DNA from: Pseudomonadota bacterium
GTDB lineage: Bacteria; Pseudomonadota; Alphaproteobacteria; SHVZ01
Direction of reading: 5' to 3'
NCBI GenBank assembly: GCA_016195085.1
Contig: JACQAG010000001.1
Coordinates: forward strand, 1-64,000
DNA length: 64,000 bases
Part shown: positions 52,396 to 61,156 of the stretch, piece by piece
How positions within the stretch are numbered: position 1 is the stretch's first letter
Layout of the letters: every line of letters begins with the position of its first letter
Translations under genes and position numbers: made by a program
The notes under the pieces: model-generated
The model's database searches: none
What the model was told of the DNA's origin: nothing
Seen by the model: only the letters and a program-made list of their open reading frames with translations

Positions 52396-53619
52396 TCAGG
52401 TGACGGTGATCGCCAAGGGGCGGATCACGTTGTTGTGGTAGCCGGCGGGATTGAAGATGAGGCTCTCGGTCTGCGTCTGCCCGAGAGCATTGCTCGCCTT
52501 CACCAGGATCTTGAAGGTGCCGGGGGTGGTCGAGGCGAACCGGAAGCTCCAGGGGCGAAATGCAAAGCGCCCGAGATCCTTGCCCAAAAGCGCTTGGCGC
52601 CAGAGCTTGCCGCCATCGCTCGAATACTCGACGCGGCGGATCCCGTAGCCGCCGTCCCAGGCGACCCCGCGCACGTCCACGGAATTGCCGCGCTCGAGCT
52701 TGCGGCCCGCCGCCGGAGAGGCGATGACCGAATTCACCACCATTTCGGTGATCGGCTCGTTCACCTCGGTCATCTGCGTGAGGAAATGCTGCACCACCGG
52801 AAACTTGCCGTTGGGAATGCGGTAGGCGCTCTTCATCCAGAAGCCGTCATAGGGCTTGGTCGCGGCATCGATGGTGATGAGGTGCTTCATCCAATAGGTA
52901 GCGGTCCACCCCGGCACGACGAGGCGCGCCGGGAAGCCGTTCCAATGCGGCAAGGGCTGACCGTTCATCTCGTAGGCGATGATGGTGTTCTCATCCAGCG
53001 CCTTCCAAGCCGGGATGCTCTTGATGAAGTCAGGCGTCTTGTCGATGAGCGGGCCATCGGCGCCGTTCAGCACCACCTCGACCGTCTCCTTGCGGATGCC
53101 GGCCTTGGCCAGCACGTCCCTCAGCCGAACGCCTTTCCAGACGGCATTGCCCATGGCGCCCAAACCCCATTGCACGCCAGGCACATGCGGGATGGAGAGT
53201 CCGCGCCGGTTGCCCGAGCATTGGCAGACGGCGGCGATCTCCACCTGTTCGAAGCCGCGCTGCAGATCCGCGAGGGTAAGCTCGAACGGGCTCGCCGCCC
53301 CCTCGCCGCCAATCCTGAGCGTCCAGCTTCCGGCGTCGATCTCCGGGGGAATGACGGCCAGGTGATAACGCACGAAGAAGGCGTCGTTGGGCGTGATCGC
53401 CGAGCCGAAATACGAGACCGGCGTCTCATAGTTGGGTGGCCGGTAGGATAGCTTGATCAAGGGCTTCTTGCCGGGGAGAGCATCGAGGATGGCGGTTTCG
53501 TACTCCCCATCCGGCAGTCCCAGAGGCAGGAATGAGGGTGTCGCGGCCCGGGCCAGGCCCGGTGCCGCGAGCGCCATCGCCCCGCCGATCCCCTTAAGGA
53601 CTCTGCGGCGATCCATCAT
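52396..53619 (-). CDS. Sulfite dehydrogenase/oxidase-family molybdoenzyme (SorA-like)
   Basis: 407-residue periplasmic molybdopterin protein with a twin-arginine signal (DRRRVLKGIGGAMALAAPGLARA). The sulfite-oxidase fold is evident: SYFGSAITPNDAFFVRYH, the molybdenum-ligand cysteine in AAVCQCSGNRRGL, GNAVWKGVRLRDVL, and the dimerisation domain with WDGGYGIRRVEYSSDGG. It oxidises sulfite (or a related small sulfur species) and passes electrons to the cytochrome encoded next to it. The start could be ATG 53619 or 53616. Confidence 0.88.
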   Translation of the reverse strand: MMDRRRVLKGIGGAMALAAPGLARAATPSFLPLGLPDGEYETAILDALPGKKPLIKLSYRPPNYETPVSYFGSAITPNDAFFVRYHLAVIPPEIDAGSWTLRIGGEGAASPFELTLADLQRGFEQVEIAAVCQCSGNRRGLSIPHVPGVQWGLGAMGNAVWKGVRLRDVLAKAGIRKETVEVVLNGADGPLIDKTPDFIKSIPAWKALDENTIIAYEMNGQPLPHWNGFPARLVVPGWTATYWMKHLITIDAATKPYDGFWMKSAYRIPNGKFPVVQHFLTQMTEVNEPITEMVVNSVIASPAAGRKLERGNSVDVRGVAWDGGYGIRRVEYSSDGGKLWRQALLGKDLGRFAFRPWSFRFASTTPGTFKILVKASNALGQTQTESLIFNPAGYHNNVIRPLAITVT

Positions 53620-53746
53620 GGTTCGTCCCCTCCCCGTCGTTTCTCGCCCCCCGCGGGGGCGTTGGACCTAGCGGGTGCCTTGGGTTGCGGCTTGTCAAGA
53701 AAACAATCCCCTTGACCGTGGCGGGATTGTCACGGAAAACGCCGAC

Positions 53747-54451
53747 ATGAGCGGGGCGCGCCACATCTTCGCCACAATTCGGCTCCTGGCCGAGCGGGCA
53801 CGCCGCGTGGTCCCCGCCGTCCTCTTCCTCATCGCCGGCTTGGTCAGCGGGTCGGCCTTTGCCAATCCCTGCACCAGCGCCATCGACGCGGCAGAGCGGC
53901 AATACGGTATTCCCTCCCGCCTGCTGCTGGCGATCGCCATTACCGAAAGCGGCGTCAACGGCATTCCCCATCCTTGGACCGTGCATGTCGCCGGCCGCGC
54001 GATCTATGCCTCGAGCCAGGCGGCGGCGGGCAAGTATCTCAGGGATGCCAAGGGCAGGCTGCGCGCCAACGCCTTTGCCGGCTGCATGCAGCTCTCGGTG
54101 CGCTATCACCGCGCCAACTTCCCCTCGCCCGAGCAGATGCTGAATCCCGGCGCCAATGTCGCCTATGCCGCGCGCTTCCTCACACTCTTCAAGGAGGATT
54201 ACGGCACCTGGGGGCAGGCGATCGTCCACTATCAGGGCGGCAAGCCGCGCCAGCAGCTGGCCTACCTCTGCCGGGTCTGGCGCACGCTGGCAGCACTCGA
54301 GCCCACCAGCCTGCGTGAGCTCGAGACGACGCGCTGCGGGGCCCTGCCGCAGGTCCTCTATCTGGAGCCGCTGCCGGTCTCGACCACCACGGAGCCGGAG
54401 GACGAGGACGCCCAGTTGCAGGCGCGCCTCAATCGGCGCGAGCTCACCTGA
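53747..54451 (+). CDS. Lytic transglycosylase-like periplasmic protein
   Basis: 234-residue protein with a signal/anchor (VVPAVLFLIAGLVSGSAFANP). The SLT/lysozyme-like part shows AAERQYGIPSRLLLAIAITESGVNG with the probable catalytic glutamate, then FAGCMQLSVRYH and VAYAARFLTLFKEDYGTWGQAIVHYQGGKP. It would cleave peptidoglycan. Two cysteine pairs are likely (NPCTSAI, AGCMQL). The start at 53747 is preferred over 53675, which has no useful features. Confidence 0.78.
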   Translation: MSGARHIFATIRLLAERARRVVPAVLFLIAGLVSGSAFANPCTSAIDAAERQYGIPSRLLLAIAITESGVNGIPHPWTVHVAGRAIYASSQAAAGKYLRDAKGRLRANAFAGCMQLSVRYHRANFPSPEQMLNPGANVAYAARFLTLFKEDYGTWGQAIVHYQGGKPRQQLAYLCRVWRTLAALEPTSLRELETTRCGALPQVLYLEPLPVSTTTEPEDEDAQLQARLNRRELT

Positions 54452-54543
54452 CGATCTTATCCGGGGCGCCTCCGGCCGCCCCTTGACCCTCCGCCTGCGG
54501 CCGGCATCATGGCCCCCTGTCCTCTCCCCCCTCCAGGTGCATC

Positions 54544-55410
54544 ATGTCCATCCGTATTCGCAGCGTGCTCGTCGCCGGCTCCGGCGTCATGGGCCGCGGC
54601 ATCGCGACCGCGTTCCTCCGCGCCGGCTGCCATGTCGCCGTGCTGAGCCGCAACCCAGAGAAGATCGCCGAGATCGTCAAGGGCGCGGCGGGCGCCGGAG
54701 CGCTTCCCGAGACGGCCCCCGACCTCATCGTCGAATCCATACCCGAGCGGGTGGATCTGAAGCAGGAGCTCTACGCCAAGATCGAGGCGAAATACGCCGG
54801 ACGGCCGATCCTGGCGACCAACACCTCGGGCCTGGCGCTCGAAGATCTGGCGGCGAAGCTGAAACACCCCGAGCGGTTCATCGGCCTGCACTACTTCCAG
54901 CCGGCCGAGGTCATGCCCATGGTCGAGGTTTGCAAGACCCTCGACACCGCCGCCTCGGTGGCGGACGCGGTTTCAGCCGCGGTGCGCGCCTGCGGCCAGG
55001 AGCCGATCCTGCTCAATCGGCCGATCGTCGGCTTCCTCATGAACCGGCTGCAGCACGCGATCCTGCACGAGGCCTACTATCTCATCGATGAAGGCGTGTG
55101 CGGGGCGAAGGAGGTGGACGAGGTAGCCCGGCATCTCCTGGGGCCCCGCATGTGCATCACCGGCTTGATCGAGCAGAAGGACATCTCCGGCCTCGACACC
55201 CATGCGACGGTGCAGCGCCAGATCGTGCCGCACCTCAACCATTCCGATCAGCCCGGACGCATCTGCCAGGAGCTCTATGAACAGGGGCATTACGGCATCA
55301 AGACCGGGCGCGGCTTCTATGACTGGACGAAGCGCGACGGCAAGGCCTATGCCGCCCAAGCCAAGGCGAAGCTGGAACGGCTGATCGCCTTCTTGGCCAA
55401 GCAGCATTGA
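54544..55410 (+). CDS. 3-hydroxyacyl-CoA dehydrogenase family protein
   Basis: 288-residue NAD-dependent dehydrogenase. The N-terminal Rossmann motif is VLVAGSGVMGRGIATAFLRAG, catalytic histidine lies in FIGLHYFQPAEVMPMVEV, and the C-terminal domain has VGFLMNRLQHAILHEAYYL. It is single-domain (no enoyl-CoA hydratase), short for FadB; relatives act on 3-hydroxybutyryl-CoA or other hydroxy acids. It precedes a sugar-acid dehydratase by about 100 bases. Confidence 0.85.
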   Translation: MSIRIRSVLVAGSGVMGRGIATAFLRAGCHVAVLSRNPEKIAEIVKGAAGAGALPETAPDLIVESIPERVDLKQELYAKIEAKYAGRPILATNTSGLALEDLAAKLKHPERFIGLHYFQPAEVMPMVEVCKTLDTAASVADAVSAAVRACGQEPILLNRPIVGFLMNRLQHAILHEAYYLIDEGVCGAKEVDEVARHLLGPRMCITGLIEQKDISGLDTHATVQRQIVPHLNHSDQPGRICQELYEQGHYGIKTGRGFYDWTKRDGKAYAAQAKAKLERLIAFLAKQH

Positions 55411-55508
55411 GCCGCCGCCCCGGCATTGACAGGGGCAAGCCTCGCTGGGTCAACTGATCCGCGCCCAACTTGTCGCCACGAAATCCCAGGGGAAGGAAGC
55501 TCGAGAGC

Positions 55509-57242
55509 ATGACCGCGCGCCGCCGCAAGACCTATGACGAACTGCGCTCCAAACGCTGGTACGGGGTGGAGGACCTCCGCGCCTTCGGGCACCGCTCGCG
55601 CACGCTGCAGATGGGCTATGCGCGTGAGGACTGGGAAGGCAAGCCGGTGATCGCGCTCATCAACACCTGGTCCGACATCAACCCCTGCCACACGCATTTC
55701 AAGCAGCGGGTCGAGGAGGTGAAGCGCGGCGTCTGGCAGGCGGGCGGCTTTCCCATGGAGCTGCCGGCGATCAGCCTCTCCGAGGTCTTCCAGAAGCCGA
55801 CGACGATGCTCTACCGCAACCTGCTGGCGCTGGAGACCGAGGAGCTCTTGCGTTCCTATCCCGTCGACGGCGCGGTCTTGATGGGAGGCTGCGACAAGAC
55901 CACGCCGGCCTTGCTCATGGGCGCCATCTCCATGGGGCTACCCTGTATCTTCATGCCGGCAGGACCGATGCTCCGGGGCAATTGGCATGGGCATGTGCTG
56001 GGCAGCGGTTCGGACAGCTGGAAGTACTGGGCCGAGCTCCGCGCCGGCAACATCACAGAGAATGACTGGCGGGAGATCGAGGAGGGCATCGCCCGCTCGC
56101 CCGGCACCTGCATGACCATGGGCACCGCGGCCACCATGATGTCGGCGACCGAAGCCATGGGCCTGACCTTGCCCGGCGCCTCGTCGATCCCGGCTGCGGA
56201 CTCCAATCATCCGCGCATGGCGGAGATGACGGGACGGCGCATCGTGGAGATGGTGTGGGAGGATCTGACGCCCGCCCGGATCCTCGGCAAGTCCGCCTTC
56301 GACAACGCCGTCACCACGGTGCTCGCGGTCGGCGGCTCGACCAACGCGGTCATCCATCTCATTGCGGTCGCCGGCCGCGCCCAAGCCGGCCTCGACCTCG
56401 ACCGCTTCGATGCGATCTCGCGCCGGGTGCCGCTCTTGGCCAATGTGCGCCCCTCCGGCCAGTTCCTGATGGAGGATTTCTACTATGCGGGCGGCCTCAA
56501 GGCGCTGTTGGCCGCGCTCGGCGAGCTCATCGACGGTGCTTGCATGACCGTCAACGGCAAGACCATCGGCGAGAACATCAAAGGTGCCGAGATCTACAAC
56601 GCCGAGGTGATCAGGAGCCGCAACGCACCGGTCAAGGACGCCGGCGGCCTTGCCATCCTCAGAGGCAACCTGGCCCCCAACGGGGCCGTCATCAAGCCGG
56701 CGGCGGCCGATCCCAAGCTCTTGAAGCACACCGGTCCCGCGGTCGTGTTCGAGGACTACAACGACATGGCCGCCAGGATCGACGACGAGGCCCTGCCGGT
56801 CACCGCCGACTCGGTCCTGGTCTTGCGCAACGCCGGCCCCCAGGGCGGCCCGGGCATGCCGGAATGGGGCATGCTGCCGGTCCCGAAGAAGCTCTTGAAA
56901 GAGGGCGTGCGCGACATGGTGCGCGTCTCCGATGCGCGCATGAGCGGCACCAGCTATGGCTGCTGCGTCTTGCATGTGGCGCCGGAGAGCTTCGTCGGCG
57001 GCCCCTTGGCCCTGGTCAAGACCGGCGATCCGATCGAGCTCGACGTGGAGAAGCGCACGCTGACGCTGAAGGTGGCGGACTCCGAGCTCGCTCGCCGCCG
57101 TGCGGCCTGGAAGGCGCCGCCGCCGCGCTACGAGCGAGGCTACGGCGCCTTGCACGCCCGCCACATCACCCAAGCCGACCAGGGCTGCGATCTCGACATC
57201 CTAGCGGCAACGGCGCGGGTGCCGGAGCCGGAGATCCACTGA
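55509..57242 (+). CDS. IlvD/Edd-family dehydratase, probably a sugar-acid (L-arabonate-type) dehydratase
   Basis: 577-residue iron-sulfur dehydratase. The three cluster-binding cysteines are seen in INPCHTHFKQRV, LMGGCDKTTPALL and SPGTCMTMGTAATM; the lysine/substrate loop GSTNAVIHLIAVAGRA and the late motif VRVSDARMSGTSYGCCVLH complete the fold. The opening YDELRSKRWYGVEDLRAFGHRSR resembles pentonate dehydratases more than IlvD itself. It converts a sugar acid to a 2-keto-3-deoxy acid; the substrate is not proven. ATG 55509 follows GGAAGGAAG. Confidence 0.85.
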   Translation: MTARRRKTYDELRSKRWYGVEDLRAFGHRSRTLQMGYAREDWEGKPVIALINTWSDINPCHTHFKQRVEEVKRGVWQAGGFPMELPAISLSEVFQKPTTMLYRNLLALETEELLRSYPVDGAVLMGGCDKTTPALLMGAISMGLPCIFMPAGPMLRGNWHGHVLGSGSDSWKYWAELRAGNITENDWREIEEGIARSPGTCMTMGTAATMMSATEAMGLTLPGASSIPAADSNHPRMAEMTGRRIVEMVWEDLTPARILGKSAFDNAVTTVLAVGGSTNAVIHLIAVAGRAQAGLDLDRFDAISRRVPLLANVRPSGQFLMEDFYYAGGLKALLAALGELIDGACMTVNGKTIGENIKGAEIYNAEVIRSRNAPVKDAGGLAILRGNLAPNGAVIKPAAADPKLLKHTGPAVVFEDYNDMAARIDDEALPVTADSVLVLRNAGPQGGPGMPEWGMLPVPKKLLKEGVRDMVRVSDARMSGTSYGCCVLHVAPESFVGGPLALVKTGDPIELDVEKRTLTLKVADSELARRRAAWKAPPPRYERGYGALHARHITQADQGCDLDILAATARVPEPEIH

Positions 57243-57277
57243 GCGGCTTGGGGAACGCATCGGCGTGCGCGGCATTC

Positions 57278-57310
57278 ATAGGCCATTGAACTAGTCGGCC
57301 AATGGCCTAT
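57278..57310. promoter_or_regulatory. Operator of the toxin-antitoxin module
   Basis: A perfect 11-base inverted repeat, ATAGGCCATTG (57278-57288) and CAATGGCCTAT (57300-57310), separated by 11 bases. It covers the promoter elements just upstream of the toxin gene, so binding by the antitoxin would repress the module. Confidence 0.75.
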
Positions 57311-57313
57311 ACT
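57286..57313 (+). promoter_or_regulatory. Sigma-70-type promoter of the toxin-antitoxin module
   Basis: TTGAAC (57286-57291) and TATACT (57308-57313) are good -35 and -10 hexamers with a 16-base spacer. Both are buried in the inverted repeat at 57278-57310. The toxin ATG is at 57324. Confidence 0.6.
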
Positions 57314-57323
57314 GGCCGGGTGC

Positions 57324-57608
57324 ATGAAGAACGTGGATCTCGAATGGGATTCGACGAAATCCGAATCCTGCTACCGTGAGCGAGGTTTCGATTTCCTCTA
57401 TGCCGCCGGCGTGTTCCTCGACCCCGACTGCGTCGATGTCGTCGATGACCGCTATGACTATGGGGAAGAACGCCGCATCGTCTACGGCAAGATAGAAGGA
57501 CGGCTTTACGTCGTCGTCTACACCTTGCGCGGAACCGTGCACCGGATCATTTCCGCGCGCCGGGCCAATCGTAGAGACGAAAGGAGGATCACACGTGCCG
57601 ATCGTTAG
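57324..57608 (+). CDS. brnT: BrnT-family toxin
   Basis: 94-residue ribonuclease-type toxin. It matches BrnT by the opening EWDSTKSESCYRERGFDF, FLDPDCVDVVDDRYDYGEERRI, and YVVVYTLRGTVHRIISARRANRRDERR, which holds the basic active-site residues. Type II BrnT cleaves RNA and is neutralised by direct binding to its antitoxin. It is first in a three-gene set behind its own promoter and operator, and overlaps the next gene by 14 bases. Confidence 0.85.
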   Translation: MKNVDLEWDSTKSESCYRERGFDFLYAAGVFLDPDCVDVVDDRYDYGEERRIVYGKIEGRLYVVVYTLRGTVHRIISARRANRRDERRITRADR

Positions 57609-57957
57609 AGCGCGCCTGGCCCGAGACGGTAGCGCGGTTCGGCTTGGCCGTGGACGGCAAAGCAAGATGCGGCCACGGGCCGATCTCGCGCGGATCGATG
57701 CGACCACGGCAGCCGAGCTTGCTCGGCAAGCGATGGACGATGAGCGCGCCGCGCAAGCGGATGCCGGGGCCTACGCCCGTGGCATTCGCCATCGCCTGAA
57801 GCTCAGCCAAGCGGCTTTTGCGCGGCAGATCGGAGTTTCGGTCGAGACGGTTCGAAACTGGGAACAGGGCAAGCGCTCGCCCGACCAGGCCGCTAGATCG
57901 CTCCTGCGCATCGTCGAACGCGAACCCGAAGCGGTGTTCCGAGCGCTATTGCGATGA
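57595..57957 (+). CDS. XRE-family (helix-turn-helix) antitoxin
   Basis: 120-residue protein with a C-terminal HTH: IRHRLKLSQAAFARQIGVSV and ETVRNWEQGKRSPDQAARSLLRIV. Instead of the ribbon-helix-helix BrnA, the toxin here is paired with an XRE-type repressor. The start is GTG at 57595, which lies inside the toxin gene (overlap of 14 bases). It ends in an ATGA overlap with the next small gene. It probably binds the inverted repeat at 57278-57310 together with the toxin. Confidence 0.82.
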   Translation: MPIVRARLARDGSAVRLGRGRQSKMRPRADLARIDATTAAELARQAMDDERAAQADAGAYARGIRHRLKLSQAAFARQIGVSVETVRNWEQGKRSPDQAARSLLRIVEREPEAVFRALLR

Positions 57958-58127
57958 CGGTGATCTCCGCGTACGACCAAGCGTGGCAAATGGAGGCGAT
58001 CAAGCTCGGCATCGCGGCCGCGGATCGCGGCGAATTGGTCGAGGACGATGCGGTCGGCGAGTGGATCGACTCCTGGGGCCGCCCGGATGAGATGCCCGCG
58101 CCAGCCAATCGACATCGCCGACCATAG
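57954..58127 (+). CDS. Small RHH/ParD-like protein, third gene of the module
   Basis: 57-residue protein read from ATG 57954, which shares ATGA with the antitoxin stop. The sequence opens MTVISAYDQAWQMEAIKLG and continues IAAADRGELVEDDAVGEWID, ending in SWGRPDE and a short tail. The pattern IxxGIAxADRGELVEdxxVxxWIxSWG recalls the C-terminal half of ParD/RelB-type antitoxins. It may help neutralise the toxin. It is translationally coupled, so it is likely real despite its size. 58128-58417 (290 bases) shows no gene. Confidence 0.6.
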   Translation: MTVISAYDQAWQMEAIKLGIAAADRGELVEDDAVGEWIDSWGRPDEMPAPANRHRRP

Positions 58128-58417
58128 GCCTTTCCCCAGCCGGGGCTGACCGTCCTCCGCGAGACGCCGGCGGCGCTTCCGGACGCGGACCGTAGCTTCG
58201 GCCATGATCTCGACATCCTCGCCAGGCCGGCGCGGCTGCCAGCTACGTCTTGGGCTGATCGAGGCGCTGCCGCTTCGCCGCCAAATGACCGATCCGTGGC
58301 ACGGCCGGCGCTCTAGGAGTGGACGGCGCAATTTGCGCCGGTCCATCATGCGGGCGGCCGGCCGCGGCGAGCGATGCGGCGAGACAATCGGGGGCCCAGG
58401 CTCAGGGATAAGGTGCA

Positions 58418-59500
58418 ATGGTCGCGGTCGCGTCGTTCTTCGCCGAATCCTACGCCGAGGCCCGTCAGAAATTCCTGGACGCCGTCGGCCGCTCCGGCGC
58501 GGTGCTCATCGACAGCCACAGGAATCCCACCTTGGGCCCGGATGGCGGCGCGCTCTTCACCGACGTGGCGCGGATCGGCCCCGCGAACGCCAAGAAGCTC
58601 CTGGTGCTCAATTCCGCCACGCATGGCATCGAGGGCTATTGCGGGTCGGGCTGCCAGGTGGGCTGGCTCTTGAAGGGGCACTATCACCGCGACGCCCAGC
58701 CGGACACCGCCGTCATCCTCGTTCATGCGATCAACCCCCACGGGTTCGCCTGGGGGCGGCGCGTGACCGAGGAGAATGTCGATCTCAACCGAAACTTTCT
58801 CGACCACGGCAAGCCGCATCCGCAGAACGCCGACTATGAGGTGTTGGCCGAGCACATCAATCCGATTGCGTGGACGCCCGAGTCCTTGGCGAAGGCGGAT
58901 GCGGCGATCGCCCGCCACTACGGCCTGCCCAATGCCGACTTCCTGCCCAGCGCCGTGCATGGCGGCCAATATGTCAACGCCAAGGGCACCTTCTATGGCG
59001 GCGACGCGCCGACCTGGGCAAACCGGATCTTCCGGGCGATTCTCGCCGGCCATTGCTCCGGTGCGGCTGCGATCGGCCTCATCGACTACCACACCGGCCT
59101 AGGCCCGCTCGGCCATGGCGACCTCCGCTTTCGCGGCCGCCGCCATCTCGATCTGGCGCGCTCCTGGTACGACGAGGTCTCGACCGTCCCCGGCGCCGGC
59201 GCCACCTGGCATGTGCCATCGGGTCTGCTGGCCCTGGCGCTCGATGAGAGCCTCGCCCAGCGCACGACCGTGCCGATGGTGATCGAGTACGGGACCTACG
59301 ACGTGAACTCGGTGCTGAAAGCCATTCGCGCCGATAATTGGCTGCATTGCCATGGCGATCTCGCCTCGCCGCAGGGCCGCGAGATCAAGGCGTTCATGCG
59401 CGAGATGTTCTATCCCTCGGTGCCGGAGTGGAAGATCATGGTGTTCTCGCGCTCGAACGACGTCATCCGCCAGGCGCTGGTCGGGCTGGCGAAGACATAG
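58418..59500 (+). CDS. DUF2817 M14-like zinc carboxypeptidase/deacylase
   Basis: 360-residue cytoplasmic protein of the DUF2817 family. Zinc-site motifs of the M14 fold are seen: NSATHGIEGYCGS (His and Glu ligands), NVDLNRNFLDH (the NxxR/NR substrate element), IDYHTGLG (third histidine) and the catalytic-type glutamate in VMVIEYGTYD region (VIEYGT). It may hydrolyse an amide or peptide. The ATG at 58418 (MVAVASFF) is followed by the hydroxyproline dehydratase gene 11 bases after its stop, so the two may be an operon. Confidence 0.82.
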   Translation: MVAVASFFAESYAEARQKFLDAVGRSGAVLIDSHRNPTLGPDGGALFTDVARIGPANAKKLLVLNSATHGIEGYCGSGCQVGWLLKGHYHRDAQPDTAVILVHAINPHGFAWGRRVTEENVDLNRNFLDHGKPHPQNADYEVLAEHINPIAWTPESLAKADAAIARHYGLPNADFLPSAVHGGQYVNAKGTFYGGDAPTWANRIFRAILAGHCSGAAAIGLIDYHTGLGPLGHGDLRFRGRRHLDLARSWYDEVSTVPGAGATWHVPSGLLALALDESLAQRTTVPMVIEYGTYDVNSVLKAIRADNWLHCHGDLASPQGREIKAFMREMFYPSVPEWKIMVFSRSNDVIRQALVGLAKT

Positions 59501-59511
59501 ACAGCAAAGAG

Positions 59512-60513
59512 ATGCAACCCATCGACACGGTCGAGATGCACACCGGCGGCGAGCCGGTGCGCATCGTCGTCGGCGGTTATCCGGCGCTGCCCAAGGCAAC
59601 CCTGCTCGAGCGTCGGCGTCACGCGCTCGAGCACCACGACGACGTGCGTCGGCTCCTCATGCGCGAGCCGCGCGGGCATTTCGACATGTATGGCGCGGTG
59701 CCGCTCGAGGCCGATGCGCCCGACGCGGATTTCGCCGTGCTGTTCCTGCACAATGAAGGCTACTCCACCATGTGCGGGCACGCGGTCATCGCGCTCGGCC
59801 GCTGGGCCGTCGACAGCGGACGGGTCGCCCCGCGGGAGCCGGAGACCAGGCTTGCCATTCAATGTCCTTGCGGGGTCGTCCGGCTCCGGGTCGAGGTCAA
59901 GGGCGGACGCTCCGGCCGCGTCCGGTTCGAGAGCGTGCCGGCCTTCGCGCTCATGCTCGAACGTTCCGTCGAGGTGCCCGGCCATGGCAGGCTCGCCGTC
60001 GACATCGGCTATGGCGGGGCGTTCTATGCCGTGCTCCCGGCGAGCCGGCTCGGGCTCGAGCTGAAAGAAACACCCCCTGCCGCCATCGTCGAGCGCGCCA
60101 GCCTGGTCAGCGAGGCCGTCCGCGATCAGCTGGCGATCCAGCATCCGGAGGACAAGGATCTGGGCTTCCTCTATGGCACCATCCTGACCGACGGCAGCGA
60201 TGCCTGGTCGCCGGAGCCGAGCCTGAACGTCTGCATCTTCGCCGACCGTCAGGTCGACCGCAGCCCGACCGGCAGCGGGGTCACCGCCCGCATCGCCCTC
60301 CAGCGCGCCAAGGGGCTGATCCAGGAAGGACAAGAACGCGCCTTCGAAAGCCTGACCGGCGCCCGCTTCACCGGAAGGGCGATCGGCCGCGCGCGGTCAG
60401 GCGTCCATGAAGCGGTCGTCGTCGAGGTCGGCGGGCACGCGCACTATGCCGGGACGGCGCGGTTCACCCTCGAGGATGACGACCCGCTGGCCCAGGGCTT
60501 CCTGTTGCGCTGA
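59512..60513 (+). CDS. Trans-3-hydroxy-L-proline dehydratase (proline racemase family)
   Basis: 333-residue proline racemase-fold enzyme. The first catalytic residue is the usual cysteine in STMCGHAVIALG, but the second reads DRSPTGSGVTA with threonine in place of cysteine. Cys/Thr pairs mark trans-3-hydroxy-L-proline dehydratases, which yield pyrroline-2-carboxylate, while Cys/Cys pairs mark racemases and epimerases. ATG 59512 opens MQPIDTVEMHTGGEPVRI. It follows the DUF2817 gene closely. No pyrroline-2-carboxylate reductase gene is adjacent; the DapB homologue at 11631 is far away. Confidence 0.85.
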   Translation: MQPIDTVEMHTGGEPVRIVVGGYPALPKATLLERRRHALEHHDDVRRLLMREPRGHFDMYGAVPLEADAPDADFAVLFLHNEGYSTMCGHAVIALGRWAVDSGRVAPREPETRLAIQCPCGVVRLRVEVKGGRSGRVRFESVPAFALMLERSVEVPGHGRLAVDIGYGGAFYAVLPASRLGLELKETPPAAIVERASLVSEAVRDQLAIQHPEDKDLGFLYGTILTDGSDAWSPEPSLNVCIFADRQVDRSPTGSGVTARIALQRAKGLIQEGQERAFESLTGARFTGRAIGRARSGVHEAVVVEVGGHAHYAGTARFTLEDDDPLAQGFLLR

Positions 60514-60523
60514 GAGAGTGTGG

Positions 60524-61156
60524 ATGCTGGAAGCGCTCACCCCGTCTTCGCTCTACGCGCTCGCGACCGTCATCATGATCGACGTGGTGCTGGCGGGCGA
60601 CAATGCCGTGGTCGTCGGCATGGCCGCGGCGGGGCTGGAGCCGCGGCAAAGGCGACGGGTGATCCTGGTCGGCGTGGCGGCGGCGACGTTCTTGCGCCTC
60701 ATCTTCGCCGGTGTGGCCACCCAGCTCCTGCACATCATCGGCCTCACCCTTGCCGGCGGCATCCTCTTGCTCTGGGTCGCTTGGAAGATGTGGCGCGAGC
60801 TCCGCGCGAGCCCTGCCCTGGACACGGCCGGGCCAGAAGCGGGCGAGCAACCGTCGCCGACATCGGCCAAGAGCTTCCGGCAGCGGGTGCTGCAGGTGAT
60901 CGTCGCCGACGTCTCCATGTCCCTCGACAATGTGCTGGCCGTGGCCGGTGCGGCGGGCGAGCATGTCTGGGTGCTGGTCGCGGGCCTCAGCGTGTCGGTG
61001 GCGCTGATGGGAGTGGCCGCCAACGCTCTGGCCAACCTCCTCGATCGCCACCGCTGGATCGCCTGGATCGGGCTGGCACTCGTCCTCTATGTGGCGCTCG
61101 CCATGATCGTCGAGGATAGTCCCCATGTGTGGGCTCGGATCGTCGGGGGCTCCTAA
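60524..61156 (+). CDS. TerC/YjbE-family membrane protein
   Basis: 210-residue integral membrane protein of the TerC family with about seven helices. The characteristic acidic motif in helix 1 is IMIDVVLAGDNAVVVGM, and its partner in the second half is VADVSMSLDNVLAVAGA. TerC-like proteins export metal ions such as manganese to load secreted metalloproteins. ATG 60524 is ten bases after the dehydratase stop. Its 3' end overlaps the convergent HutD gene by four bases. Confidence 0.88.
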   Translation: MLEALTPSSLYALATVIMIDVVLAGDNAVVVGMAAAGLEPRQRRRVILVGVAAATFLRLIFAGVATQLLHIIGLTLAGGILLLWVAWKMWRELRASPALDTAGPEAGEQPSPTSAKSFRQRVLQVIVADVSMSLDNVLAVAGAAGEHVWVLVAGLSVSVALMGVAANALANLLDRHRWIAWIGLALVLYVALAMIVEDSPHVWARIVGGS

